This document shows positions 52,501 to 61,482 of a stretch of DNA of 64,000 bases, in pieces (positions within the stretch are counted from its first letter, which is position 1; every line of letters starts with the position of its first letter). Source of the stretch: Natrinema sp. DC36 (GTDB lineage Archaea > Halobacteriota > Halobacteria > Halobacteriales > Natrialbaceae). Under the pieces are notes generated by a model. It saw nothing but the letters and a program-made list of their open reading frames with translations. It ran no database searches and was not told the origin of the DNA. The stretch spans positions 496,001 through 560,000 of the forward strand of contig NZ_CP084472.1 of NCBI RefSeq assembly GCF_020405225.1, in the 5' to 3' direction. The position numbers were made by a program, and so were the translations under genes.

Positions 52501-53912
52501 GTGAGAACGACGGCAGCGAGAACGCCGGTGGCGGAAACGAAGGCAGGGGGAACGGCGGCGGTGAGGGCGGAAACAGTGAAAACGGAGACGACGGAAACGG
52601 AGACGACAAGTTCGGGGTCGGAACAGCCGTCGCACTGGGCGTGGGTGGCATCGTCGGCGGCGGCATCTACGCGGCGATCGGGATCGTCGTCGCCGCGGCG
52701 GGCATCCTGACGTGGTTCGCCTACTCGCTGGCGACCGTCGTCGTCTGCTGCTGCGCCTACTCGTACATCAAATTGAACGACGCGACCGACAGCGACGGCG
52801 GCTCGGTCACGTACATCGAAGAACTGACCGGGAGATCGACGGTCGCCGGCGTCGTCGGCTGGACGCTCGTCGTCGGCTACATCGGGACGATGGCGATGTA
52901 CGCCTACGCGTTCGGGATGTACGGCCAGATGCTGATCGGCTACGAGTACGTCTGGGGCCTCCCGATTCGGCAGTTCCTCTCGGTCGGCGTACTCGCGGTC
53001 TTCGTCGGGATCAACCTCCTCGGCGCGGGCTCGTCGGCGGCGGTCGAACGGTACCTCGTGTTCGTCCAGGCGGGGATCATCGCCGCGTTCGGCCTGATCG
53101 GACTCTGGTTCGGCGCGGCGAACTACCAGCTACGGCTTGGCTTCGCCGAACTCGGCCTCAATCCGATCCTCGCCGCCTCGGTCGGGTTCGTCTCGTTCGA
53201 GGGCTGGCAGCTGCTGTTTTACGATCAGGAGCAGTTCGACGATCCGGACGAGACCCTCGCGAAGGGGGTGTCCATCTCGATCCCGATCGCGGCGGCCATC
53301 TACATCCTCGTCGGGTTCGTGATCACGACGCTGTTGCCCGAAGAAGTGGTCGCTGCCCAGCCCGAACCGTCGCTGCTCTACGCCGCGTTGACCATCTCGA
53401 AGTGGCTCGCGCTCGCCGTCGGGCTCGCCGGCCTCATCTCGACGGCCAGCGCGATCAACTCGACGCTGTTCAGCGAGGCTATCTTCGCGAAGAACCTGAT
53501 CAGCGACGACATCCTCCCCGACGAGATGGGCGATGCGGACGCCGACGCCGCACCGGCGCGAACCGTGATCGTCATCGGCCTCCTGACGGCCGCCTTCACC
53601 GTCCTCGGGAGCCTCGAGGCCGTCGTCGAATTCGCCTCGCTGGCCTTCATCGTCGTCTTCGGCGCGATGAGCGCGCTCGCGCTGACGGTTCGCGATTCCG
53701 ACGACGTCGACGTCAACCCCGTGCCGCCGCTGCTGGGCGTCGCCGGCTCGGCGGCCTTCTTCGTCATGCTAACGTGGTACCTCTACTCGCAGCTCCCCGC
53801 CGTCTTCTGGCTGGTCGTCGCCATCGCGGCGGTGGTCTTCGCGGTCGAAGCGATGTACTTCAAACGTGAGACGCTCTCCGAAGGCGTTCGACAGGTCGAA
53901 AAACGGGTCTGA
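52497..53912 (+). CDS. APC-superfamily amino-acid permease
   Basis: A 471-residue membrane protein. The first 38 residues are a Gly/Asn/Glu/Asp-rich, probably disordered tail. About 12 helices follow; the first carries GVGGIVGGGIYAAIG, the unwound substrate/Na+ site of APC transporters. GLISTASAINSTLFSEA is another conserved region. It probably transports amino acids or a related compound. Translational coupling to the solute-binding lipoprotein is notable because APC carriers do not usually need one. Confidence 0.9.
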   Translation: MSENDGSENAGGGNEGRGNGGGEGGNSENGDDGNGDDKFGVGTAVALGVGGIVGGGIYAAIGIVVAAAGILTWFAYSLATVVVCCCAYSYIKLNDATDSDGGSVTYIEELTGRSTVAGVVGWTLVVGYIGTMAMYAYAFGMYGQMLIGYEYVWGLPIRQFLSVGVLAVFVGINLLGAGSSAAVERYLVFVQAGIIAAFGLIGLWFGAANYQLRLGFAELGLNPILAASVGFVSFEGWQLLFYDQEQFDDPDETLAKGVSISIPIAAAIYILVGFVITTLLPEEVVAAQPEPSLLYAALTISKWLALAVGLAGLISTASAINSTLFSEAIFAKNLISDDILPDEMGDADADAAPARTVIVIGLLTAAFTVLGSLEAVVEFASLAFIVVFGAMSALALTVRDSDDVDVNPVPPLLGVAGSAAFFVMLTWYLYSQLPAVFWLVVAIAAVVFAVEAMYFKRETLSEGVRQVEKRV

Positions 53913-53942
53913 AACGGCCGACGGACGAAACCGAGTCTACTC

Positions 53943-56423
53943 CTACGCCTTCGCCTGCCAGCTCCGGACGCGGTCGGCGCTGACGCCCTCGACGTCCGAC
54001 GCGACCGCGTCGGGATCGGCGTCGGTCAGGTCCTCGAGGTCCTCGATCCCTGCGTCGGCCAGTTTCTCGACGGTCTTCGCGCCAACCCCGTCGAGCGCCT
54101 CGAGGTCCGAGCCCGTCTCGCTCTCGCGGGCCTGGAACTCCTGGTAGTTACAGATCGGACAGCCCAGTTCCCAGGGCTCGTCGCCGCTGTGGACGACGAG
54201 TTCGGGCAGCTCGTGCTCGTCGCAGTACTCGTCGGTGACCTCGATCTCGCCGCGCCGGGGCAGGGGGAGCGAGTACTCGCAGTCGGGATAGCGCGTACAG
54301 CCCACGAGACGTGAGCCGCTCTGGAGCGTTTTGACTGCCAACTCGCCCCCGTGTTCCTCGCCACAGTCAGGACACTCTCCGAGAATCGGTCCCTCGCCGG
54401 CGTCTTCGGCCTTACAGAGCGGGCAGCCGTGGACGAACGTCTGCCGACCGGCGAGCATCTTGACCTCGTTCAGGCCGTGGTCCTCGCACTCGTCCTCGAG
54501 GATGAGCGGCTTGCCCGTCGAGGGCAGCGGCAGCGTGTTCTCGCAGTCGGGGTAGCCGTCACAGCCGATGAAGTACGAGCCGTGGCGGCTCCGGCGGACG
54601 AGCAGGTCCTCGCCGCACTCGGGGCACGGCCCGAGGCGCTTGTCGTCTTTCAGCGACTTGCGGAGGTGGTCGCCGATCTCGTCGCGCGAGTCCGCGAGGT
54701 TTTCGAAGATTTCCTCGAGCATCTCCCGAGACTCGTCGGTCACGTCGTCGAGCGTCGCCTCGCCGTTTGCGATGGCGTCCATATCGGCCTCGAGCTGGGC
54801 GGTCATCTCCTCGCTGACGACGCGGTCGGCGTAGTTCTCGGCCGCGTCGACGACGGCCATCGCGAGCTTCGTCGGCCGCGGCGGATCGCTCTCGATGTAG
54901 CCCCGATCGTACAGCTTCTCGAGGGTGTTGTGTCTGGTCGACTTCGTCCCGATTCCCATTTGCTCCATGGTCTCGATGAGCCGCGACTGGCCGTATCGTC
55001 GGGGCGGCTGGGTCTGTTTGTCCTCGAGTTCGACGTCGGAAAGCGCCAGTTCCTCGCCCTCGTCGACGTCGGGAACGAAGTTCTCCGTCGTCGAGAAGTA
55101 CGGGTAGACGTCGTGGTAGCCGGGCTCGACGAGGCGCTTGCCGTTGGCCTTCAGCCGGCAGTCGTCGACCTCGGCGACGACCTTGAGGTGTTCCCAGACC
55201 GCGGCGTCGGCGACGGTCGCGTAGAACCGCCGCACGACGAGTTCGAACACCTCCCACTCGTCGTCGCTCACGTCGCCGCGGGTCGGAATCTCTCCGGTGG
55301 GGTGAATCGGCGGGTGATCGGTCGTCTCCTCGTCCCCTTCCGTCGGACTGATCTCGTCGGCCTCGAGCAGCGATTCGGCGGAGTCGCCGAGCGAGGGGTG
55401 GCCGACGAACTCGTCGAGGAGATCCTCGGGCTCGAGATCGTCGGGGTAGACGGTGTTGTCGGTCCGCGGGTACGTGATGTAGCCGGCGGTGTAGAGGTCC
55501 TCGGCGATCGACATCGCTCGTTTGGCCGAGTAGCCGATTGCACCCGCGGCGCGGATGAACTGGGTCGTGTTGAACGGCTCGGGCGGCGTGTCGGTCCGGG
55601 TCCGCCGGTTGACGTCGACGACGGTCGCCGCGTCGCGGCTCGAGAGCGTGTCGTAGACGTCCTCGGCGACGGCCTCCTCCCAGACGCGTTCGGCCTCGTT
55701 GTCGTCCTCGTCGCGGTAGAAGTACTGGGACTCGAAGGCCGTGTCGTCCTTCTGGAGGTCAGCGAACAGCTCCCAGTAGTCCTCCGGATCGAAGGCTTCG
55801 ATCTCGCGCTCGCGGTCGACGATCAGCTTCAGCGTCGGCGACTGCACCCGGCCGACGGAGATGAAGTCGTTACCCAGTTGTCCCGAGGACAGCGAGAGAA
55901 AGCGCGTGAGCGCGGCCCCCCAGACGAGGTCGATGATCTGGCGCGCTTCGCCGGCGGCCGCGAGGTCGAAGTCGAGTTCGTCGGGCTCGTCGAACGCGTT
56001 TTGCACCTCGTTTTCCGTGATCGAGGAGAACCGCACGCGTCGAATAGGGACGTCCTCGTCGACCTCGCGGACGATATCGTAGGCCTCCTTGCCGATCAGC
56101 TCTCCCTCCCGGTCGTAGTCCGTCGCGATCGCCACGCGATTGGCGCGACGGGCCAGCAGGCGCAGCGTCGCCACGATGTTCTCCTTCGTGGCCGTCTTCT
56201 CGACGCTCGCGTCGATCAGCTCCACGGGCTCGACGTCCCGCCAGTCGGAGTACTCCGAGGGGAAGTCCACGCCGACGACGTGGCCCGACAGCCCCACGCA
56301 GCGCTTGCCGCCCCACTCGTAGACGTTGACCCCGTTCTCGCGACTCGAGTCGTAGGTCCCGCCGCTCAGGATGTCGGCGATCCGGCGGGCTGCGTTGTCC
56401 TTCTCCGTGATGATCAGCTCCAC
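53943..56423 (-). CDS. topA: DNA topoisomerase I (type IA)
   Basis: An 826-residue enzyme that relaxes negative supercoils. The Toprim domain begins MELIITEKDNAARRIADIL with IATDYDREGELIG (about 98-110). The catalytic Tyr318 is in AGYITYPRTDNT. GIGTKSTRHNTLEKL is near residue 490. The C-terminus carries several four-Cys zinc modules (GPCPECGEDLL onwards) and ends in a helix-hairpin-helix (LDGVGAKTVEKLADAGIEDLEDL). Start is GTG at 56423, supported by a perfect ribosome-binding site. Confidence 0.95.
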   Translation of the reverse strand: MELIITEKDNAARRIADILSGGTYDSSRENGVNVYEWGGKRCVGLSGHVVGVDFPSEYSDWRDVEPVELIDASVEKTATKENIVATLRLLARRANRVAIATDYDREGELIGKEAYDIVREVDEDVPIRRVRFSSITENEVQNAFDEPDELDFDLAAAGEARQIIDLVWGAALTRFLSLSSGQLGNDFISVGRVQSPTLKLIVDREREIEAFDPEDYWELFADLQKDDTAFESQYFYRDEDDNEAERVWEEAVAEDVYDTLSSRDAATVVDVNRRTRTDTPPEPFNTTQFIRAAGAIGYSAKRAMSIAEDLYTAGYITYPRTDNTVYPDDLEPEDLLDEFVGHPSLGDSAESLLEADEISPTEGDEETTDHPPIHPTGEIPTRGDVSDDEWEVFELVVRRFYATVADAAVWEHLKVVAEVDDCRLKANGKRLVEPGYHDVYPYFSTTENFVPDVDEGEELALSDVELEDKQTQPPRRYGQSRLIETMEQMGIGTKSTRHNTLEKLYDRGYIESDPPRPTKLAMAVVDAAENYADRVVSEEMTAQLEADMDAIANGEATLDDVTDESREMLEEIFENLADSRDEIGDHLRKSLKDDKRLGPCPECGEDLLVRRSRHGSYFIGCDGYPDCENTLPLPSTGKPLILEDECEDHGLNEVKMLAGRQTFVHGCPLCKAEDAGEGPILGECPDCGEEHGGELAVKTLQSGSRLVGCTRYPDCEYSLPLPRRGEIEVTDEYCDEHELPELVVHSGDEPWELGCPICNYQEFQARESETGSDLEALDGVGAKTVEKLADAGIEDLEDLTDADPDAVASDVEGVSADRVRSWQAKA

Positions 56424-56429
56424 CGCGGT

Positions 56430-56437
56430 TCACCTCC
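56430..56437 (-). promoter_or_regulatory. Perfect Shine-Dalgarno site of topA
   Basis: On the minus strand GGAGGTGA lies 6 nt before the GTG start. It decides the start codon and indicates a leadered mRNA. Confidence 0.7.
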
Positions 56438-56721
56438 CGGTCCTCGAGCGTCCGGCCGTCGTCGCGGACGAATATCGGTCATCGTCGCTCGGTACGGCTG
56501 AGTATCTGATAACGTTTTCGCCGAAACCGACCGACAGCGCGGGTGTGCGCGCCGCGCGGGCTCGCGTGAGTGCGGTCGCGCGTGCCAAGGACCGTGCGGG
56601 GTCGGCAGTCTGAGCGCGGAGTCGGCAACCCGAACCCGGAGCTGCATCCCGTTGCCACGCCAAAGCGACACTGACTTCCCCCACTGTTCTATCGCCTCGA
56701 GAAACCCTCACGAACGTTGAT

Positions 56722-56772
56722 TTATCACCGCTAGCGACGACGACAGACTTATCACCACTCTGTGTTACCACC
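56722..56772 (+). promoter_or_regulatory. Repeated TTATCACC boxes upstream of thi4
   Basis: TTATCACC occurs at 56722-56729 and 56749-56756, with a variant TTACCACC at 56765-56772, all in the last 60 bases before the thi4 ATG (56780). They are on one strand. Direct repeats here are candidates for binding by ThiR, encoded in the same window; this is inference. Confidence 0.45.
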
Positions 56773-56779
56773 TAGTTGT

Positions 56780-57709
56780 ATGAGCGAATTCGAGCAGTTT
56801 AGTCAGGTCGGCGAAGCAGACGTCACCCGCGCGATCGGACAGGAGTGGACCGAGGAGTTCATGGACTTCTCGGACTCGGACGTCATCATCGTCGGCGGCG
56901 GTCCCTCGGGGCTGACGGCGGCGAAGGAACTCTCCGAACGGGGTGTGAAGGTGATGGTCGTCGAGAAGAACAACTACCTCGGCGGCGGCTTCTGGCTCGG
57001 CGGCTTCCTGATGAACAAGGTCACGGTCCGGGATCCCGCCCAGCAGGTCCTCGACGAACTCGAGGTCGACTACAAGCGGTCCCAGGACAGCGAGGGACTT
57101 TACGTCGCGAACGGGCCGGAAGCCTGTTCCGGGCTGATCAAGGCCGCCTGCGACGCGGGCGCGAAGATGCAGAACATGACCGAGTTTACCGATATCGTCA
57201 TCCGCGAGGACCACCGCGTCGGCGGCATCGTGATGAACTGGACGCCGGTCCACGCGCTGCCCCGCGAGATCACCTGCGTCGACCCGATCGCGGTCGAGGC
57301 CGATCTGGTCATCGACGCGACCGGCCACGACGCGATGGCCGTCAAGAAACTCGACGAGCGCGGCGTCCTCGACGCGCCCGGCATCGCCGACGCCGAGGAA
57401 TCGGCGACGGGCATGGACCAGACCGGCGACGACTCCTACGGCGCGCCCGGCCACGACTCCCCCGGTCACGACTCGATGTGGGTCGGCAAGTCCGAGGACG
57501 CCGTCGTCGAGCACACCGGCCTCGTTCACGACGGACTCATCGCGACCGGGATGGCGACCGCGACAACCTACGGCCTCCCGCGGATGGGGCCGACCTTCGG
57601 TGCCATGCTCGTCTCCGGGAAGCGCGCCGCACAGGTCGCGCTGGACGAACTCGAGGTCGACGCCGAGCCCGTCGAGTTGACCTCCCGGGCCGCACCGGCC
57701 GACGACTGA
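56780..57709 (+). CDS. thi4: Thiamine thiazole synthase (Thi4)
   Basis: A 309-residue FAD/NAD-binding protein making the thiazole precursor of thiamine from NAD and glycine. The dinucleotide motif [18 protein letters not shown] is at 34-51. Cys166 in [11 protein letters not shown] aligns with the sulfur-donor Cys of yeast Thi4 and the Cys reported essential in Haloferax Thi4, so this is probably a single-turnover (suicide) enzyme rather than a His-type sulfide-using one. It likely belongs to the ThiR regulon. Confidence 0.93.
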   Translation: MSEFEQFSQVGEADVTRAIGQEWTEEFMDFSDSDVIIVGGGPSGLTAAKELSERGVKVMVVEKNNYLGGGFWLGGFLMNKVTVRDPAQQVLDELEVDYKRSQDSEGLYVANGPEACSGLIKAACDAGAKMQNMTEFTDIVIREDHRVGGIVMNWTPVHALPREITCVDPIAVEADLVIDATGHDAMAVKKLDERGVLDAPGIADAEESATGMDQTGDDSYGAPGHDSPGHDSMWVGKSEDAVVEHTGLVHDGLIATGMATATTYGLPRMGPTFGAMLVSGKRAAQVALDELEVDAEPVELTSRAAPADD

Positions 57710-57721
57710 CCGATTCCGCAA

Positions 57722-58014
57722 TCAGTCACCCCCGCTTCTGACCACCAGCGTTCCCGTCGTGCCGGGCTGGAACTCGAGGGAACATCCCCGTCGGTCCACG
57801 CGGTGGCCGTCGGCTTCGAGGGCCTCGCCGACGGTCGATGAACGCCGAACGCGTTCGATCAACCGACGCCAGCGGAACGTCCTGCACTTCCCTCGCGACC
57901 CGACGCAACTCTTCTACGGCGGCCTCGTGCGCTAACAGTTCTCGCCGGTTGTCGTCGCGGAACGGAAAGTTCGACGACGGTCGCTTGCACCGGGTCGTCA
58001 CCGCCGGCAGTCAC
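57722..58014 (-). pseudogene. Small gene broken by two frameshifts, downstream of the Tat hydrolase
   Basis: A GTG at 58014 overlaps the stop of the upstream hydrolase (GTGA), the usual coupling. Coding-like sequence then moves through three frames: MTAGGDDPVQATVVELSVP, then DDNRRELLAHEAAVEELRR...VDRTRS, then SSTVGEALEADGHRVDRRG...LEFQPGTTGTLVV, ending in TGA at 57722. Joined, it would be about 96 residues. The straight 91-codon frame (57726-58001) loses sense after the second break. It could be decay, or sequencing errors. Confidence 0.5.
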
Positions 58015-59597
58015 TCGCCGATCGGCGAGTCGGCGGCGCGTTTCCGGAGGTCCCTCGCGTCACTCGGGAGCAGGTGGCCGCGCCTGACGGCCGCCGCACT
58101 CGCCGTCCTGATCGCCGTGACGTAGGCGTCGTGGGACGGGTAGAGCCGGTCGAGCGTCGCCGCGTCGAAGCGGTCGGTCCGGCCGGTCAGGTCGCAGCTC
58201 GCGGCGTCGTAGGTCGCCACCGGCACGTCCAGCACGGGGAGCCGGAGACCGCCCTCGGCGTTGCCGAAGCGGTCGCGCTCGAGGGTCACGCCCCCGTCGT
58301 CGATGGTGCGCTCGATGCGGTCGGCGCGAGGCGGCCGGCCGCCGCGGGCGATCCACTCCCGGAGCTGTTCGAGGGCGGCTCGCCAGGCGTACCGCGCCGG
58401 GAAGTAGTTGTAGCCGCACTCGCCGTAGGTGCCGTCGGGCTGCTGGCCGTAGTCACCGGCGGCTTCGGGGTCCCAGTTCGGCTCGAGCCCCTGGAAGTCC
58501 CGCCGGCGGACCGCCTCGGTCCACCGCCTGAGCCAGTTGTTCACGTGCGAGGCCCCCGCGACCTCCCAGAGCACGAAGTAGGCCTCGTCGTCGCGGGGCC
58601 CGATGGACATCTCGTCGAGGCGGAGCCCCGACGTCGGGATGTCGATCTCCGGCGCGTCGCCGTTCCCCGAGAAATCCCCGAAGCCGGCGGCCTCGTCCTC
58701 GCTGTTGAACCACAGAATCGGCGCCTGGTCGGTCCGGGCCGTCGTGAGCGGGCTCCCCGCGGGCAGGAACCCGTCGACGACGCCGTACGCCGGCGCGGCC
58801 AGGTTGATGTACCGTAGCAGGAAGAAGGCCGACTGCGAGTGGCCGGTCGCCAGGGCGTTGTCGGGCCGGAGCCGCCCCAGCGGATCGGTCTCGAAGTCCC
58901 AGCGGTCCCAGCCGCGCGGCTTGAGCGCGGTGATCGCCTGGGCGAAGATGTCGAGCGCGTATCGGTCGCCGGGATGGTGGAGGCTCCCGTACCGCTCGGG
59001 GTCCCAACTCACCAGGTCCTGGTCGGTCTGAGAGTCGTCGACCCCGACCTTCTGTGCCGAGACGAGCGCGACGGCGGTCCCGTTGCGCATCAGCGAGTCG
59101 TAGGCGTTCGGCCACGCGACCGGCGCGTCCATCTGCGTGCTGACGTTCAGCCACTCGGCGGTAACGGTGCCGTTGAAATCCCTGCGGCATTTCGGTCGGT
59201 AGACGAGGACGCGCGTCTTGTACTCGCTCGTCTCCCTCGCCTGTTCCCCGTCGACGAAGGAGTCGTCGTGGCGCGCTTCGCCCGCGATGAAGTACTCCTC
59301 TTCGACGTAGCCGTACGACTCGAGGTCGTGGGGCGCCGCGAGCAGCGGCCCGCCGGTCCGACTCCCGCCCTCGATCGGTCCTTCGACGGTCGGACTCGAG
59401 ACCGACGACGAGAACGTGGCGGTCACCCCTGCGCTCCCGACGCCCGCCGCTGTCAGTCCCGCCACACTCCCGAGAACGGCCCGTCGGGAGGCCCTGTGGC
59501 CGTAACTCGGTTTGGTCGATCGATCGCTCGAGTCGGTTCGGTCGATATCGTTCGTATCGTCTACCATGGTCCGCCCAGCCATACCACGATCGGACAT
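58011..59597 (-). CDS. Tat-exported alpha/beta hydrolase (Abhydrolase_10-like)
   Basis: A 528-residue protein. ASRRAVLGSVAGLTAAGVGSAGV (about 36-58) is a twin-arginine signal. The hydrolase domain has ATGHSQSAFFLLRYINLAA (G-H-S-Q-S nucleophile elbow) and WEVAGASHVNNWLRRW with the catalytic His. It resembles a family of long esterase-like alpha/beta hydrolases of unknown substrate. Start could be 59603, 59597 or the internal ATG at 59567. A broken gene is coupled downstream. Confidence 0.82.
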   Translation of the reverse strand: MSDRGMAGRTMVDDTNDIDRTDSSDRSTKPSYGHRASRRAVLGSVAGLTAAGVGSAGVTATFSSSVSSPTVEGPIEGGSRTGGPLLAAPHDLESYGYVEEEYFIAGEARHDDSFVDGEQARETSEYKTRVLVYRPKCRRDFNGTVTAEWLNVSTQMDAPVAWPNAYDSLMRNGTAVALVSAQKVGVDDSQTDQDLVSWDPERYGSLHHPGDRYALDIFAQAITALKPRGWDRWDFETDPLGRLRPDNALATGHSQSAFFLLRYINLAAPAYGVVDGFLPAGSPLTTARTDQAPILWFNSEDEAAGFGDFSGNGDAPEIDIPTSGLRLDEMSIGPRDDEAYFVLWEVAGASHVNNWLRRWTEAVRRRDFQGLEPNWDPEAAGDYGQQPDGTYGECGYNYFPARYAWRAALEQLREWIARGGRPPRADRIERTIDDGGVTLERDRFGNAEGGLRLPVLDVPVATYDAASCDLTGRTDRFDAATLDRLYPSHDAYVTAIRTASAAAVRRGHLLPSDARDLRKRAADSPIGE

Positions 59598-59880
59598 ATT
59601 CATCCGTTGGTCCCAGACTAATTTGACCCTATGAAAATTAATTTGAAGATGGGTTTTTAACGTAAAGTACTAGGTTGTGAAGTGAGCGTGTTTTTACTGT
59701 GGACGGCGTCCGGGCCAGAATTGTGGCGTCGTGACTACGCCAGGGCCGACAGTATCGCCGAACGACCGGTCTCGTCTACCGTGACAAATATAATTTATAT
59801 ACGTGTTGGATCGTCAGTTCGATCGTCGCGAACCGCGTCCGATCGTAACTGTTTCACTCGGTGGTACCACGCGTTAGTAT

Positions 59881-60645
59881 ATGGTCGAGCGAGTTATTTG
59901 CTACCGCGGGCCGTCGACGGTCGCCGATGTCGACGAGCTAGCCGATTGGTTACGGGCGCGGGTCGACGCCGACGTGCGCGTTCGGGACCGATTCCTCGAG
60001 GCCCACCGCACAGACGACCTCCCAGAGAAATTCGCCGAGGCGCGGGTTCCCTCGCCGTACGAGCGCGAGACCGGCAACACGATGCTGGGGACGATCCGCT
60101 ACGAGGAGCGCGCCCTCGAGCACCCGGAACGCGAAGGCGGCGTCCTCTACGACGGCGCGGCCGTCCAGCGGGCGCTCAACGCGGCGCTCCCCGCCGAGGA
60201 ACGGGGCCTCGAGACGCTCCACGTGGCGATCCTCGACCGCGCGATCGGGACGTGGGGCGACCACGACGGTCGCTGGCACAAGCGCGTCAACGTGCTCGGA
60301 CAGCCGGCGCTGGTCTCGGTGCCGGGTCTCTACGAAGCCCCGGCGAAACCGGAGGCGTACTACAAGGAAAAGCAGCGCCACGCGCTGCTGTCGGGCGATG
60401 CGCCGCCGCGGGAAGTCCTCGAGAACCAAGTCGACGGCGAGTTCCTGATCGAGGACGACCCGCGAACCACCGACGCGCTGAAGGGGTACGCCCTGCAGGC
60501 GTTCCACTACCTCGAGACCGGCGAACCCTTTTGCGACCGGGAAGGCTGTCGGCTATTCAACGCCCACTATCACGAGGACCTGATCGACGCACAACTGCGC
60601 GAACCGGCGTTCTGCAGTGAACACGCACAATCGTATGAGATGTAA
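59881..60645 (+). CDS. Conserved haloarchaeal protein with C-terminal Cys/His cluster
   Basis: A 254-residue cytoplasmic protein. It lacks a signal or membrane helix. The C-terminus holds FCDREGCRLFNAHYHEDLIDAQLREPAFCSEHAQ, whose Cys, His-x-His and Cys-x-x-His residues could bind zinc. The middle has a WGDHDGRWHKRVNVLGQPALVSVPGLYEAPAKPE segment. It may be a metallopeptidase-like family, but I cannot place it. AT-rich TATA-like sequence lies at 59788-59800, about 80 nt upstream. A dispersed repeat follows. Confidence 0.7.
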   Translation: MVERVICYRGPSTVADVDELADWLRARVDADVRVRDRFLEAHRTDDLPEKFAEARVPSPYERETGNTMLGTIRYEERALEHPEREGGVLYDGAAVQRALNAALPAEERGLETLHVAILDRAIGTWGDHDGRWHKRVNVLGQPALVSVPGLYEAPAKPEAYYKEKQRHALLSGDAPPREVLENQVDGEFLIEDDPRTTDALKGYALQAFHYLETGEPFCDREGCRLFNAHYHEDLIDAQLREPAFCSEHAQSYEM

Positions 60646-60663
60646 GTCCCACCGCTGGCGCTC

Positions 60664-60860
60664 GGCATGCGGTGGCGCGCGCTGAATCGCGGCGAGCGAC
60701 TAGCGAGCCGCGAGTCGACATTGCGCGAGGTCTTTGCGAACGGAGTGAGCAACGGCTCGGAAGACGCGTACGCGTCTTCCGTTGGATGAGCGAGTGACCA
60801 GCGGAAACGAGCGAATCGGCTGAGGAGGGCGTGGCGATCCCGTGTTGCCACGGTAGCAGG
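60664..60860. repeat. Dispersed intergenic repeat, copy B, with strong palindromes
   Basis: It shares its left (TGCGGTGGCGCGCGCTG) and right (GAGGAGGGCGTGGCGATCC...TTGCCACGGTAGCAG) ends with copy A at 4408-4552. Between them lie a stem TCGCGGC/GCCGCGA (60685-60711) and a perfect 22-bp palindrome (60759-60780, half-site GGAAGACGCGT). The right end forms a GTGGC/GCCAC hairpin. The rest of the 327-base gap up to 60972 holds nothing recognised except the promoter of the thioesterase gene. Confidence 0.72.
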
Positions 60861-60972
60861 ACGTTTTCTCGCACAGAACGCGAGTCGGATGCATCACTTA
60901 CTGCCCACTCTGTCCAATTCGATTGTCGGAATCGGTGCGTACTTTTGTCTCAGCCGACTCCGAAAACGTACA

Positions 60973-61389
60973 ATGAGTGCCGAGTTTACCGTCGACGTTC
61001 CCGTTCGCTACCGCGATCTGGATCCGATGAACCACGTCAACCACGCCGTCTACGCGAGCTACCTCGAGGCCGGTCGGACCGCCTACCTCGAGGATGTGGC
61101 CGGGCTCGAGCCCGAGGAGATCTCGTTCGTCATCGTCGACCTCCAGCTCTCCTACGAGCGGCCGATCACCAAGGGCGACGAGCCCACGGTCGCGCTCTCG
61201 GTGACGCGGCTGGGCGACTCGAGTTGCACCATGTCCTACGAGATCCGCGTCGACGGCGACGTCGCGGCGACGGCCGAAACGACGATCGTTCACATTGATC
61301 CCGACACGGAACGACCGAGCCCGGTCCCCCATGCGATAGCACAGCGCATTCGGGAGCACGACGGACTCGAGGCGGTGGCCAGTAGATAG
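60973..61389 (+). CDS. Hot-dog acyl-CoA thioesterase (4HBT type)
   Basis: A 138-residue thioesterase. VRYRDLDPMNHVNHAVYASYLEAGRTAYLED contains the catalytic Asp in the DxxxHVN(H) motif near residue 17. It would hydrolyse an acyl-CoA in the cytoplasm. It is a YbgC/FcbC-type protein of usual length and stands alone. Confidence 0.9.
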   Translation: MSAEFTVDVPVRYRDLDPMNHVNHAVYASYLEAGRTAYLEDVAGLEPEEISFVIVDLQLSYERPITKGDEPTVALSVTRLGDSSCTMSYEIRVDGDVAATAETTIVHIDPDTERPSPVPHAIAQRIREHDGLEAVASR

Positions 61390-61482
61390 AACGAGTACCG
61401 AACACCGGCGTTACATCGGTTCGAGTAAGAGACGGCGAGTTCGAATGGAGATATCGTCCTCTTGTCCGAAACGGTTCGGTCG

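Noticed and set aside
54351-56501. 716-codon plus-strand frame opposite topA
   Set aside because: Antisense shadow of topoisomerase I with no domain features.
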